DNA of 64,000 nt from RHLJ01 sp963974345 (GCA_963974345.1 CAXBBW010000007.1:1-64000); one strand, 5' to 3'; counted from the first letter of the stretch, positions 16,584-27,323 are shown. Numbers and translations are program-made. The notes: generated by a model from the sequence alone, not told the origin.

Positions 16584-19500
16584 TTATTTCATAAGTAACA
16601 TTTTATTAGAAAGCATTTTGCCATTGAATTCCATTTGATAAAAATAAACCCCACTAGACAAGTTTGAAGCATCGAAATTTATTGAGTAGTTTCCTTTTGT
16701 TTTCATTTCATTTACAAGAATACGCACTTTTTGGCCAAGCATATTGAATACTTGAAGTTTTACCTCACCTGAGGTTGGGATCGAAAAACTAATTTGTGTT
16801 GTAGGGTTAAAGGGATTAGGATAATTTTGATTAAGGGCAAACTCAGTTGGTAATCCGAGTTCATCTTCAGCGCCAACCAAGAGCGATTTAGTAATCTGCA
16901 TATCGTTAAAGCTGAATAACCATCCCTTTTTATCTGTTTCAGAATCAAACTCAAATCGTATGATATGTGATCCAATAGTCAAAGGTATATTTTTTACTGA
17001 AATAGGCTGCCAGTTTTCCCAAGCGCCGGTACCTAAAACATTTCTTTTACCACTTACGTCCTTATTATCCACTTTTAAAGTAAAGTTGCCAAAACCTGGT
17101 ACTGTAGCCATATAAGGAGTAATATCATACTCTCCTTCTTCTTCAACGTTTATTGTATACTCAATCCATTCACCAGCAACAATCCAATAAACAGCAGTAC
17201 CTCCACCTATTGATTGCAGATCAACTCCTTCGTCTGGTCGATAAGCTAAGCCAATATTATCTTTTTCAGCATCATGGTATGCGATGCCTTCGCCTCCATT
17301 ATCATAATTTTCAGCTTCGATTTTTGCGGGCACTGTTGGTGCTGTACCATTAAAAGGAGTTCCATTACCCAAAACAGTAATTAGCACACTATCAACAGTT
17401 GAAAGTTGCTCTTCATTTGTAACGGTTAAGTAAACCATATAATCACCGACTTCAGTGAATGTATAAGAAGTATCAACGGCGGAACTGGTAGTTATTCCAG
17501 CAAAATCCCAATAATGATTAATTCCAGAATCATTTCTATCGAAACTCTTACTACCTTCAAAATTAATAGTAAGTGGAGATTTACCAGAAGTTTTATCGGT
17601 AATTAATAACGCAACTGGGGCATTAACGTTTATATCAGAAGTGGATTCTGTCAACATTTCACCAGCAGGGACATCCATAGAATATCCATCAGAAAAATCT
17701 ACCGTTTGTATAGTGCGTTCAGGGTTATAGGCTATATATGTTATGTCATTGGCACTATTCTTAAATACAGAGTAAGTTGGAATCGAAGATGTAATGGTTG
17801 TGTCCATTCGTCCCAACTTTTTCAAGTTATAAATCCAGTGTAAAGTATGCGCTCTCGATTCACCATCGAATGGTTCATAATTAACATCGGCGTAGTATTT
17901 TGAAAGAGCAAGGTCCGCATCGGCTAAGGCCAAATATTCCCAGAAAACATCTTTCCAAGTATTAGGTTCACCATTACGTTCAGTGACTACTTCGTTAAAG
18001 TTTGCGATAACATGATCAGGATGTCTACCCAAATAGAATGAACCACTTGTGATGGGTAAAAGGTTAATTCCATGAATAAATTCAGGGTCAGCACCAAACC
18101 AAGTTGAATGAACACCTTTACCTCCCCAAACCATACCAATAGCAACGTGCGGGTAATTCTCGGGGAATACTTCGTTATCTACATCGAACCAATATTGTTC
18201 AACTGCTGTGGTTTCATTAGTATGAAGGAAAATACCGAGATCTCTGATTTCAGTTTGTCCAGTTGCAGCCCCCCATAAAATTACTGCAGATGCAAAGTTC
18301 ATTGATTCAGAACTGGACTCTTGATTATTACCATCACCAAAATCCCCATGCCCAGCTGCCCATGAATGCCCCGCATAAGAATCATGAGATCTCAAAAATG
18401 GGAATTGAGAGTCACTTCGATCCCAGTTGTTTGAATCTTTAATTAAAAGATTAACCATTGCACCCCAGTTTTCTTGAGAAGCCCAGGCAGAATCGTATTG
18501 TGCAATAGTAGCGGCACTCATAATGGCATAACTTGAATGAAAGTGATGATCATTTATTTGATTATCAGCACCATAACCAGAAGGGTATCCTGTTAACACA
18601 TCCCAATTTTCGTTATATGAATATTCTTGTTCTCCACCAACCGTAAACCAATCTTGAAGTCTAGTTTTTAAAGCAGAAATGAAATAATCGCGTTCTTCAA
18701 TTGCGCCTAATTGATCAGCAATTCTAACTAAAGAGGCAAACCTGCCCATAGCTTTCCCGTTTTCATAAGAAGGGCCAGCATTTAGTGTTTCTGATGCAAC
18801 AGATTGAACCATTGCTAATAACTCATCAGGGTTATAATCTCCTTGATTTGGTAAAGAAGGAAGTACACCTGCAAACTTAAGTTTAGTAGTAAACTCGCTC
18901 CCTTCATAAAGTTTCATGGTTCCGTTCGGAGAAACATAAGTATGATCAGTTAGTATTTCGGAAACATATAACCATTGGTGGCGATACAAGGCAGTAAGAG
19001 TTTCGGCTGAATTTTCATTACCAGCTTCTTTCAAGTTAGTTTCATAGGTATAAGTAGTGGTTAGTGTGGCTGAAGTTTCATCATAATTCCAGCTAACTAA
19101 ACTATTTGTGACATAGGCATAGGCATGTTTTCTAAATAACTCGAGAGTTTCTGAAGAATTATCAGGTAAAAGAGCTACTGATAAATAATCTTTTCCAGCT
19201 AATGTAGATTCTAAAGTTGTTGTTCCAGTCCAAACTGAACCAGAAGGCGCAAAAATTCCATAATGTCTTCCATCGACTGTAATCCCCAGAACTCCATCAT
19301 TATTCGACCATATTGTAGGGGTTGAGTTAGATGTAATAAGAGCATTACCACCTGAAATTGTAAAAAATGCGTAAGGCAGGCCATGTCCAAATGTAGCTTT
19401 CATAGTTCGAGTTCCGTCGTCCCAAAGTGCTGTAGCTGTCCAATCACCATAACTATCAGTAACAGTTTTAGCAGCATTTAGATTTTTAACGCCAACAGTA

Positions 19501-19919
19501 ATTTGCTGAGAAAAAGGAAATAAATAATCGGAAGCTGGAAAAATTGGATCAGTAGTATATCCCATTTGAAATCCATTCCCTCTAGTTTTCAAATTTAAAG
19601 GATGAGCATACATTACATTCGAATGTGGGTCACTAAAAAAAGGAAAAATTAAACTGCTCCAGAAATCATTTGTTTGTGCTGGAAGCGTAAAATTTGGTGA
19701 TACTTTAGGTAAAACATTAACTCCAGAAAAATTTTGAGGTCCGATTTCTCCTGAAGGTAAACTAGTGCTATAACTTCCCAGACCAACGGATACAGTTTGT
19801 GCATGTACCTGATTGATAGAGCATAAAACGAATAATGATAAAATTAAAAAGTAAAATGTAGAACAGAATCTTTTAAATAAAATGGTAAAAATTTTTGTAA
19901 AAGAAGGGTTGAAAACCAT
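16584..19919 (-). CDS. GH81 endo-beta-1,3-glucanase with PKD, CBM6 and sorting domain
   Basis: A 1,111-residue secreted enzyme. The GH81 domain spans about residues 40-740 (NDFWSSLIFPFF near its start). The catalytic region has NDHHFHSSY (D457) and QESSSE (E534 and E538), the four-residue Glu spacing typical of GH81. A PKD domain (about 765-850), a CBM6-like module (about 865-985) and a sorting domain (NQNYPNPFNPTT near 1035) follow. Predicted reaction: endo-hydrolysis of beta-1,3-glucan such as laminarin or curdlan outside the cell. The gene is followed by the ThuA/dehydrogenase gene after about 190 bases and has a divergent transporter gene upstream. Confidence 0.93.
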   Translation of the reverse strand: MVFNPSFTKIFTILFKRFCSTFYFLILSLFVLCSINQVHAQTVSVGLGSYSTSLPSGEIGPQNFSGVNVLPKVSPNFTLPAQTNDFWSSLIFPFFSDPHSNVMYAHPLNLKTRGNGFQMGYTTDPIFPASDYLFPFSQQITVGVKNLNAAKTVTDSYGDWTATALWDDGTRTMKATFGHGLPYAFFTISGGNALITSNSTPTIWSNNDGVLGITVDGRHYGIFAPSGSVWTGTTTLESTLAGKDYLSVALLPDNSSETLELFRKHAYAYVTNSLVSWNYDETSATLTTTYTYETNLKEAGNENSAETLTALYRHQWLYVSEILTDHTYVSPNGTMKLYEGSEFTTKLKFAGVLPSLPNQGDYNPDELLAMVQSVASETLNAGPSYENGKAMGRFASLVRIADQLGAIEERDYFISALKTRLQDWFTVGGEQEYSYNENWDVLTGYPSGYGADNQINDHHFHSSYAIMSAATIAQYDSAWASQENWGAMVNLLIKDSNNWDRSDSQFPFLRSHDSYAGHSWAAGHGDFGDGNNQESSSESMNFASAVILWGAATGQTEIRDLGIFLHTNETTAVEQYWFDVDNEVFPENYPHVAIGMVWGGKGVHSTWFGADPEFIHGINLLPITSGSFYLGRHPDHVIANFNEVVTERNGEPNTWKDVFWEYLALADADLALSKYYADVNYEPFDGESRAHTLHWIYNLKKLGRMDTTITSSIPTYSVFKNSANDITYIAYNPERTIQTVDFSDGYSMDVPAGEMLTESTSDINVNAPVALLITDKTSGKSPLTINFEGSKSFDRNDSGINHYWDFAGITTSSAVDTSYTFTEVGDYMVYLTVTNEEQLSTVDSVLITVLGNGTPFNGTAPTVPAKIEAENYDNGGEGIAYHDAEKDNIGLAYRPDEGVDLQSIGGGTAVYWIVAGEWIEYTINVEEEGEYDITPYMATVPGFGNFTLKVDNKDVSGKRNVLGTGAWENWQPISVKNIPLTIGSHIIRFEFDSETDKKGWLFSFNDMQITKSLLVGAEDELGLPTEFALNQNYPNPFNPTTQISFSIPTSGEVKLQVFNMLGQKVRILVNEMKTKGNYSINFDASNLSSGVYFYQMEFNGKMLSNKMLLMK

Positions 19920-20051
19920 ATAAATAGTATGAATTAATGTAATTATGCATTTTACAAAATTGAGAGCCGTAATCCATAAATATCTTTTCTTTCTTGTTGC
20001 TCATCCAAAGCCTTAGTATCATCAGAGCAATTATTAAAAGGGACCATCTTT

Positions 20052-22295
20052 TTGAAAAAGAATTCATCAGTTAAAGTAGCGCATACTATCGAAGCTAAAG
20101 AAGGCGGATTAGGAACTTTTGGCGGAGTCTATACTCCATCAATACTTACCATTCTAGGTGTAATTATGTACCTAAGATTTGGCTGGGTAGTTGGGAATGT
20201 AGGTTTAGTTGGTAGTTTAATTATTGTAACGCTTGCTACTTCTATTACTTTTTTGACAAGTCTTTCAGTGGCAGCTATTGCTACAGATCAACAGGTTAGA
20301 ATTGGCGGAGCATATTATATGATTAGTAGAGCTCTAGGTATAGAATCGGGTGGTGCAATTGGCATTCCATTATATATAGCTTTAGCACTTTCTGTAGCTT
20401 TATATGTTGTTGGGTTTGCGGAAAGTGTGGTAGGTGTATTTCCTGAACTAAGCTTACAATGGGTTGGCATCGGAACAACGATAGCAGTTACAACCTTAGC
20501 TTTGATATCAGCGAAAGTTGCAATCCGGGCCCAGTATATAATAATGGTTGCCATAGCAATTTCGTTGATCTCGTTGGTTTTTGGTAGTCCTGTTGAAACA
20601 CCTTTAGCAGATGAGGTGCAAAATTTAAGTAGAATACAAGAACCATTTTGGGTGGTTTTTGCTGTATTCTTTCCTGCAGTTACGGGGATTATGGCAGGGG
20701 TTAATATGTCTGGTGATTTAAAGAATCCAACAAAATCGATTCCTACTGGAACATTCGCTGCCATAGGAACAGGGTATATAATTTATATCGGGTTAGTAAT
20801 ATTACTTCACTTTTGGGCCGATCCAGAAATGTTGATTCAGGATCCCTTAATCATGAGGAAGATGGCATACTGGGGAGATGCTATTCTTCTTGGTGTTTGG
20901 GGAGCAACATTATCAAGTGCGGTTGGAAGTATTTTAGGTGGTCCAAGAGTACTTCAAGCTCTTGCCAAAGATAAAATATTACCAAACTGGTTATCATGGT
21001 TAGGAACAGGAAGTGGAGAAGATGACGAACCCCGTTATGGCACTCTTTTTACCATGGGTGTTGCACTTATTGCAGTTTGGTTTGGTGATTTAAATCTGAT
21101 AGCTCCAATCCTTTCCATGTTTTTTTTAACTACTTATGGAGTAATAAATTTAGCCGCAGGAATTGAGAAGTTATTAGATAGTCCATCTTATCGACCTACA
21201 TTTAAAGTGCATTGGAGTATTTCATTAATAGGGGCTTTTGGTTGTTTCTCAGTAATGTTCCTTATCAATCTTACAGCAACATTAATTGCCCTTATTTTTG
21301 TAGGAGTGATTTTTTTCTGGTTAGAAAGACGTGAATTGACCTCAGTTTGGGGGAATGTCAAAAATGGACTTTTAATGGCAGTTATTCGAGAGATGCTACT
21401 AAAAATAAATGATGATTTTGAACCAAAAACATGGAGACCAAGACCATTAGTTCTTTCTGGTTCACCTCGCAAAAGATGGCATTTAATCGATTTTGCTAAT
21501 TCCTTAACACATAATAGAGGAATTTTAACCGTAGCTACTGTACTTAAAAGTGAAAATTTAGAACGTGTACGTCTTGAAAGAATGGAAGATGAGATAGGGA
21601 GTTTTCTAAAAAAAAGGGCAGTAGAAGCATTGGTAAAAGTCGTTTCTTCCAATAATCCATTTAAAGGGTCTGTAAAACTTGTAGAAGCTTATGGACTTGG
21701 AAAGTTAGTACCCAACACCATTGTTTTAGGAGGTAGCGAAAATCCAGAGATACGAGAAGAATACTGCGATATGATTCGGAGTTTTTACAATATGAAGAGA
21801 AATGTAATCCTTATTCACGGTGGAGAAGAAGACGAAAACAATGAGATGGCGCATACTTTAAAACGAAGAAGAATTGATTTATGGTGGGGAGGTTTTAAAG
21901 GAAATGGAGGTTTAATGATGATTTTAGTTTATATGCTCCAGAATAGTGTTTCATGGAAAAATGCTGAAGTACACCTTAAAATTATCGTAGAGCTTGAAGA
22001 TGCTGTGGAAGAGATACAAAAGAATATGAGAAATATCGTCAATCAAATTCGTTTTGATGCTGAGATTGATGTAATTGTTTCAGATGGAAAGCCATTTCAG
22101 GAGATTTTTAAAAATAGTTCAAAGGATTCCGACCTTATCTTATTAGGTATGGCAACACCAGGAAAAGAATTTACTAAATACTATGAGAAAATGCTTTCTC
22201 AAACGAAGGATATGCCAACTACAGTATTTGTTTTAGCTGCGCAAGATATTTCCTTTGGAGAGGTTTTAATTCCAAAAGATACAATGGTGGATTAA
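20052..22295 (+). CDS. SLC12-like cation-chloride cotransporter family permease
   Basis: A 747-residue protein of the APC superfamily. The N-terminus (GTFGGVYTPSILTILGVIMYLRFGWVVG) is the conserved first helix region of SLC12/KCC-NKCC-like transporters. About twelve membrane helices lie in residues 25-430, then a large cytoplasmic domain (about 460-747) with universal-stress-like character, as in the family. The start is a TTG at 20052 with AAAAGGGA about 8 bases upstream; no nearby ATG keeps the conserved beginning. Predicted role is Na+/K+-coupled chloride or amino-acid transport in the inner membrane; substrate is not shown. It is transcribed away from the GH81 gene. Confidence 0.85.
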   Translation: MKKNSSVKVAHTIEAKEGGLGTFGGVYTPSILTILGVIMYLRFGWVVGNVGLVGSLIIVTLATSITFLTSLSVAAIATDQQVRIGGAYYMISRALGIESGGAIGIPLYIALALSVALYVVGFAESVVGVFPELSLQWVGIGTTIAVTTLALISAKVAIRAQYIIMVAIAISLISLVFGSPVETPLADEVQNLSRIQEPFWVVFAVFFPAVTGIMAGVNMSGDLKNPTKSIPTGTFAAIGTGYIIYIGLVILLHFWADPEMLIQDPLIMRKMAYWGDAILLGVWGATLSSAVGSILGGPRVLQALAKDKILPNWLSWLGTGSGEDDEPRYGTLFTMGVALIAVWFGDLNLIAPILSMFFLTTYGVINLAAGIEKLLDSPSYRPTFKVHWSISLIGAFGCFSVMFLINLTATLIALIFVGVIFFWLERRELTSVWGNVKNGLLMAVIREMLLKINDDFEPKTWRPRPLVLSGSPRKRWHLIDFANSLTHNRGILTVATVLKSENLERVRLERMEDEIGSFLKKRAVEALVKVVSSNNPFKGSVKLVEAYGLGKLVPNTIVLGGSENPEIREEYCDMIRSFYNMKRNVILIHGGEEDENNEMAHTLKRRRIDLWWGGFKGNGGLMMILVYMLQNSVSWKNAEVHLKIIVELEDAVEEIQKNMRNIVNQIRFDAEIDVIVSDGKPFQEIFKNSSKDSDLILLGMATPGKEFTKYYEKMLSQTKDMPTTVFVLAAQDISFGEVLIPKDTMVD

Positions 22296-22300
22296 CTTAT

Positions 22301-23032
22301 TTAAAATGAAGTTATATCATCTCCGCTAACTGCGATAACTGAATAATACTTTCCATCCATTATTACTCTTTTCGCTACAACAATATTTCTATAAATAATA
22401 TTTGTTTTGAAGTACGCAAAATTTTCAGTCTCCTCATTATTTTGAATAGTCTTGGATTTGATACTTGTACTTATAGTTTTTGATAGTCTTTTTGCTGCTT
22501 CATTTTTTGCAATTAGCCAAGATCTGTTTTTATTGTTCACTAGTTCATTAGTAATCCCAAGTGAATACCAAATTCCATTTTTACTTATTGGAGCAAGTGC
22601 TAAGGATTCAAGATCCGGAATATTAGAGGTGAACTCTTTAAGCGAATTATCAGTAGATGAAAAACAATAAACAAAACCGTTGTTTATTTGAGTTTCTACA
22701 GAATGAACTTCTTCCGAAAATGTAAAGGAAGAATCCATTACACTAAGTTCTGGAAACTCATAATATTTTTGATTTCCATCTTGAAAGATTTCTATATAAA
22801 CAGACAAGAAGGTATTGGAATGAAGGTCTTGCATAGAACTTTCGCAAGCTCGTTTTATAGTAGTATCTGCCACTTGGTCGTTATATGTATATACACCCAT
22901 GCCATGTACATAATCTTTATTAACTAAAAAGGGAGGGTTTTCAGAAGGGGGTAAAGAAAAAGTGCTTTGCGAAAAAACATTTTCGCAAAGCACTAAGAGA
23001 AAAAAAGAGAAAAAGAAATATGGTTTAATCAT
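22301..23032 (-). CDS. Exported LPP20-like protein of unknown function
   Basis: A 243-residue protein with a signal peptide (MIKPYFFFSFFLLVLCENVFSQ). The middle (SWLIAKNEAAKRLSKTIST) resembles the 'AxxxAxxxLA' helix of LPP20-type lipoprotein domains, in which a repeated set of small-residue positions faces a beta-sheet. This is a weak resemblance. Its start overlaps the end of the upstream gene by eight bases, so the two are translated together. It ends five bases from the convergent transporter gene with no terminator visible. Confidence 0.6.
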   Translation of the reverse strand: MIKPYFFFSFFLLVLCENVFSQSTFSLPPSENPPFLVNKDYVHGMGVYTYNDQVADTTIKRACESSMQDLHSNTFLSVYIEIFQDGNQKYYEFPELSVMDSSFTFSEEVHSVETQINNGFVYCFSSTDNSLKEFTSNIPDLESLALAPISKNGIWYSLGITNELVNNKNRSWLIAKNEAAKRLSKTISTSIKSKTIQNNEETENFAYFKTNIIYRNIVVAKRVIMDGKYYSVIAVSGDDITSF

Positions 23033-23657
23033 TTCCTACGTTAGAAAACTCATCCTGTAATTCTTGATATGCTTTTGAAGCCTTAAATTTAGTATAAAGT
23101 TCTTCATCTTTTGATAAAGCATTTTCGTAGGCAGCTTTAGCAGGTCCAATAGGCATACGCATAATTACAAAACATCGTTGATCAACATTTCCACTTGGAC
23201 GGTCACCAACAGCAATAGGCATACAACGGTTACGAACAGAGGTTGTATTGTTAAGAGTTTCATCAGTTGTAATTTTATTTACGTTAGTGAAAGTTGCATC
23301 ATAATTTTGTTGATCAGCACTAGTTACAGTTTCTAAAAAGCTTTTTTGTAGAGCTTGTACCTTTGCTTCGATCTTAGCAGCCATTGCTTGGCGAGCTAAA
23401 TTTTCAGCTGATAACAAGGTAGCTTGTTGAGTAAACGTACTACCAGTAGCTTGGTTAACTGTGTATAGGTAATTCTCATCATCTGCAGGAGGCATGCTTG
23501 ACCAGATAGGTGCTCCATCTAGAACCTCATTTGAGCGTATTAATTCGTCGTTATTCATTTGTGGTATTGAACCAGACTGTGCAACTTCTTTTGATCCGCT
23601 GCATCCTACAATAAGTAGTGCCGAAAAAGCAAGGAAAGTATATTTAAATAGTTTCAT
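23025..23657 (-). CDS. LPP20-like lipoprotein
   Basis: A 210-residue lipoprotein (lipobox LIVGC, C19). Residues about 45-180 have the LPP20 pattern: a WSSMPP segment, then a long helix with SAENLARQAMAAKIEAKVQAL, then a beta-rich part (RCFVIMRMPI). LPP20-type lipoproteins in other bacteria act at the outer membrane, including in surface structures, but the family is broad. It is first of a two-gene operon and diverges from the transglutaminase-like gene across a 164-base promoter region. I infer a role in the same surface system. Confidence 0.75.
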   Translation of the reverse strand: MKLFKYTFLAFSALLIVGCSGSKEVAQSGSIPQMNNDELIRSNEVLDGAPIWSSMPPADDENYLYTVNQATGSTFTQQATLLSAENLARQAMAAKIEAKVQALQKSFLETVTSADQQNYDATFTNVNKITTDETLNNTTSVRNRCMPIAVGDRPSGNVDQRCFVIMRMPIGPAKAAYENALSKDEELYTKFKASKAYQELQDEFSNVGND

Positions 23658-23821
23658 AGTGTTCTTAAATTTGAATTTTCAATGAGACCAATTATATTTG
23701 AAAAAATCTAATTAGACAAGTATTAAATAAACTATATGTTTAAGTAGATAAAGTATTTAAATAACTAATCTATAATTGTTATTACAATTAAGAAGTTAGT
23801 TGTAACTGGGTATATATTATC

Positions 23822-25381
23822 GTGGGTATAATAAATTTAAGAAGATTTTTTGGGGCTTCAGCTACAAGTTTAGTCTTAGTTCTTTTAGTTTTTAGTACTG
23901 ATGTTAAAGCACAAACAGAATTTGAAAAGTGGAAAGCTGAACAAGGCAAAGAATTTCAGGAATACAAAAATAAATTCGATCAAGAATTTATTGAGATGTT
24001 GAATAAAACTTGGGAAGAAATTGGTATAAATCTTGGCAACAATGCTTATAAAGAAGAAAAGCCCGATGATATTCCAGTGTTTCCACCACCACCTCCAAAG
24101 CCTAAAGTTGAAAACCAAAGATCTGGTGATAATATTCTTGAAGAGAATATTGATGACACTAATATCGAAATTGATTTGGAACCAATTCGCTTACCACCTC
24201 CCCCTACACCAAAGAAAAAAATAATCAAGAAAACTACACACTTTGGTAGTGTTCAAACTTTACCACTTACGATTCCTTTTTTTTCAGATAGGTTGTTGGT
24301 AGAATATCCTAATATGGTTAAAACGAGTCTAAAACCAAGTGACTTTTCAAACGGAAAAATAGATAATAAATCAATCGCCAAATTTTGGGATGTAGTGAGT
24401 AGTGTAAACCATGAAGAGTTTATCAAATATACTTTAGACCTAAAAAAAGAAAAAGGGTTAAATGATTGGGGGTATATTCTTCTAGTAAATGATTTGTCAA
24501 AAAGCATATTTAGTGGTTCAAGTAAAAACCTTGTTCGGCTAATGAATTGGTTTATTCTTACTAAAGCAGGATACGAAGTAAAAATCGGGTATGATCAAAA
24601 TGGAGTATATAATCTTTTTAGTGTTTCAAATAATATTTTTAATACCAAATATTACACACTTGATGGAAATAAATTCTTTCCAATAAATTTTAATAGAGAA
24701 ACTCAAAACCCAGGGAAAATCTATACTTATTCAGGTAAACATAAAGAACAAATTAGAAAACTCGACCTAACTATTGATTCATATCCTGATTTTATTGCTA
24801 CGGGAAAAGAGACGGTGAAAAATCTTACTTTCGATTATGATGGTAAAACCTACAAGCTGCCCGTTTCTATTAATAATGAGGTAGTATCATATTTTGAATA
24901 CTATCCTTTAACCGACCTAGGTGTTTTTTTTACAGCTTCATTTTCAGATGCAACTAAAGCCCAAATTTATTCAGCTCTAAAACCCATTTTAGAAGGGAAA
25001 TCAGAACTTGAAGCTGTGAGTATTTTATTAAGATTTGTACAAAAAGCTTTTGATTATAAAACAGATCAAGATCAGTTTGATCGCGAAAAGTATATGATGC
25101 CAGATGAGGCACTTTTTTACGACTATTCTGATTGCGATGATCGGTCAATAATTTTTGCAAACTTAGTTCGGGAACTCTTAGATTTGAAAGTTGTTGGGTT
25201 GAGGTATTCAAGGCATTTAGCTGTTGCGGTAGCCTTTAATGAAAATGTAGATGGTGACTATCATATGCATTTAGGTGATAAATTTACCGTTGCTGATCCA
25301 ACGTTCATAAACGCACCAGTTGGGCTTACGATGACTAGCTATAAGAATGAAGACCCAGAAATAATTTCAATTGGCGATTAA
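23822..25381 (+). CDS. Exported transglutaminase-like protein
   Basis: A 519-residue protein. It starts with GTG at 23822, which keeps a signal peptide ending VKAQ. A charged coiled stretch (about 32-75) and proline-rich linkers (VFPPPPPKPK, RLPPPPTPKKK) follow. The C-terminal third is transglutaminase-like, with SDCDDRS (C438), RHLAVAVAF (H465) and VADPTF (D492) in the order of the Cys-His-Asp triad. Such domains act as proteases, cross-linkers or peptidoglycan/protein amidases. The substrate here is unknown. It heads a plus-strand run of five genes with short gaps, ending in a giant surface protein, so processing or cross-linking of that protein is a reasonable guess. Confidence 0.75.
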   Translation: MGIINLRRFFGASATSLVLVLLVFSTDVKAQTEFEKWKAEQGKEFQEYKNKFDQEFIEMLNKTWEEIGINLGNNAYKEEKPDDIPVFPPPPPKPKVENQRSGDNILEENIDDTNIEIDLEPIRLPPPPTPKKKIIKKTTHFGSVQTLPLTIPFFSDRLLVEYPNMVKTSLKPSDFSNGKIDNKSIAKFWDVVSSVNHEEFIKYTLDLKKEKGLNDWGYILLVNDLSKSIFSGSSKNLVRLMNWFILTKAGYEVKIGYDQNGVYNLFSVSNNIFNTKYYTLDGNKFFPINFNRETQNPGKIYTYSGKHKEQIRKLDLTIDSYPDFIATGKETVKNLTFDYDGKTYKLPVSINNEVVSYFEYYPLTDLGVFFTASFSDATKAQIYSALKPILEGKSELEAVSILLRFVQKAFDYKTDQDQFDREKYMMPDEALFYDYSDCDDRSIIFANLVRELLDLKVVGLRYSRHLAVAVAFNENVDGDYHMHLGDKFTVADPTFINAPVGLTMTSYKNEDPEIISIGD

Positions 25382-25390
25382 TACAGCACC

Positions 25391-27298
25391 ATGAAATCGA
25401 AAACACTTCTAATTACACTTTTTTCAATTTTCTTTACAGGAATTACTCTTGCCCAAGATACCGCAGACATAGAAATAATCAAGAATAGTGGAGATTATTA
25501 TACAGGGGAATCTTGTGGAGAAAATCAAAATCAAACAAAAGAATATGCTTTAAGTAGCTTAATCAGTTCAATCTCGGTTAAAGTTAGTGCCGATTTTCAA
25601 TCTACCAATACTTTACAAGGGGACGATAAGAATGTGAGTTTCGATCGTACTGTTGAAAATGTGGTAAGTACGTATGCATCTGCTTCACTAAATAACCTTG
25701 AACAGATCAATGATAGAAGAGACTGTGGGATTTTTGTTTTCTTATACATAACAAAAGATGCAGTAGAGGCAACTTTTCGAAATAGAGCAAAACTAGTTCA
25801 GGATATTTTTAAGAAAGCTGAAAGCTATGAGCTAAAATACAACTATGCATCAGCTTTAAAATACTATTACTTCTCAAATATTTTACTTAACTCAATACCA
25901 TCCAATATTTCCAGTGAACTTGAAGTTGGCGGTTTAGGAATGAATGTTGAAATCCCATCCAGAATCTCATCGATATTGTCTAATGCTAGATTTGAAGTTA
26001 TAAGAGATGAAATGCTTTCAGAAAAGAAAAGGGAAATTACTCTCGGAGTAACCGTTGACGGATACGATGCTAAATCATTGGACTTTGAATTCTGGGATGG
26101 TAATGAACAAATTTTTGCAAGATCTCAGGATGGAACAAGCATTATTTCGTTGATTGGGTCGAGTGTAAAACTCACGAAAATAAATGTAAGTGTGAAATAT
26201 AAGTACTACGAAAATAAAGACGAGATAAAAGAAGTTGGTGAACTTTGGAATTTAGTTTCTGCAGCAAATATTAAAAGTTCTCAGGATGTTCGATTAGATG
26301 CTCCAGTAATAAAAAAAGTTGAAGAATATGGACTTGCCGATGTTGAAGAAAATGCTGCATTAAATATTACTTCGTCAGTAGGCGAGGCTGTTTCATTAAA
26401 TGATGGATCAAGTTTAAATGAGATATCAAATGCTATTGAAGCAGTAAATATTGAAGAATTGATGCCCGAGAATATTGATAACTTAAAAAAGTACTTCAAT
26501 CAGGATATCAAATTAAACTCGTGGGAGAACGACGATTTCTTATCAGATAAACTAGCAAGAGTAGAAAAATTCAATAACATAGATATCTCAAGTTTATCGA
26601 GCCGTCAGAATATTAACAATACCTATGAAGGTTGGGAGTTCAGACAACTTACAGCAAATACATACTATCCTAGTTTAAGCATGCAAAGCAAGGAATATCT
26701 GGTTCCAGATTTTGATTCTACAGGAGCTTTACAAGATGTTAATTTTGGAATCATGGACGATATCTATGATGGTTTCAAGAGATCTTCAACTTTTGGAAAG
26801 GATTGGGATAAACGCCAAGTAATCATCAAATTTGTCGAAAAATATAGAACAGCCTATTTATCTAGAGACTTATCTCAATTAGATGTAATGTTTGCAGAAG
26901 AAGCGGTAATTATTGTAGGAAGAGTGCTTAAAGTTGATGAAAAAGATAACACAGATTTTGTGTTTGAGCAGGAATCGGATAAACAGCCATCTGTAGAGTA
27001 CTTACAATTTACTAAAAAGGATTTTCTAAAACGGCAGGGTGAATTGTTCACATCTAAACCTGATATCCATCTTGGGTTTACAACTTTTGATATCCGAAAG
27101 AAGAACGGAAAAGATGGGGTTTATGGAGTAGCAATGCGCCAAAGTTATACGTCAACCAATTATTCTGATGAAGGGTATTTATTTCTACTTATAGATTTTA
27201 ATGGAACTCAGCCAAAAATTTATGTTAGAGCTTGGCAACCTCAGGAATGGGACGAGGATTCTTTGATTGAACTCGCAAACTTTAATGTAAATTTTTAA
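25391..27298 (+). CDS. Exported protein with LPP20-like N-terminus and NTF2-like C-terminus
   Basis: A 635-residue protein with a signal peptide ending LAQ. Residues about 35-130 carry an LPP20-like pattern (ESCGENQNQTKEYALSSLISSISVKVS). A helical segment follows (QDIFKKAESYELKYNYASALKYYYFSNILLN). The last 170 residues (KRQVIIKFVEKYRTAYLSRDLSQLDVMFAEEAVII) look like a SnoaL/NTF2-type fold. Both assignments rest on pattern only. It starts 10 bases after the transglutaminase-like gene, in the same operon. Function unknown. Confidence 0.6.
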   Translation: MKSKTLLITLFSIFFTGITLAQDTADIEIIKNSGDYYTGESCGENQNQTKEYALSSLISSISVKVSADFQSTNTLQGDDKNVSFDRTVENVVSTYASASLNNLEQINDRRDCGIFVFLYITKDAVEATFRNRAKLVQDIFKKAESYELKYNYASALKYYYFSNILLNSIPSNISSELEVGGLGMNVEIPSRISSILSNARFEVIRDEMLSEKKREITLGVTVDGYDAKSLDFEFWDGNEQIFARSQDGTSIISLIGSSVKLTKINVSVKYKYYENKDEIKEVGELWNLVSAANIKSSQDVRLDAPVIKKVEEYGLADVEENAALNITSSVGEAVSLNDGSSLNEISNAIEAVNIEELMPENIDNLKKYFNQDIKLNSWENDDFLSDKLARVEKFNNIDISSLSSRQNINNTYEGWEFRQLTANTYYPSLSMQSKEYLVPDFDSTGALQDVNFGIMDDIYDGFKRSSTFGKDWDKRQVIIKFVEKYRTAYLSRDLSQLDVMFAEEAVIIVGRVLKVDEKDNTDFVFEQESDKQPSVEYLQFTKKDFLKRQGELFTSKPDIHLGFTTFDIRKKNGKDGVYGVAMRQSYTSTNYSDEGYLFLLIDFNGTQPKIYVRAWQPQEWDEDSLIELANFNVNF

Positions 27299-27323
27299 AA
27301 TTCAGTTAGACTAAGGTGGATGA

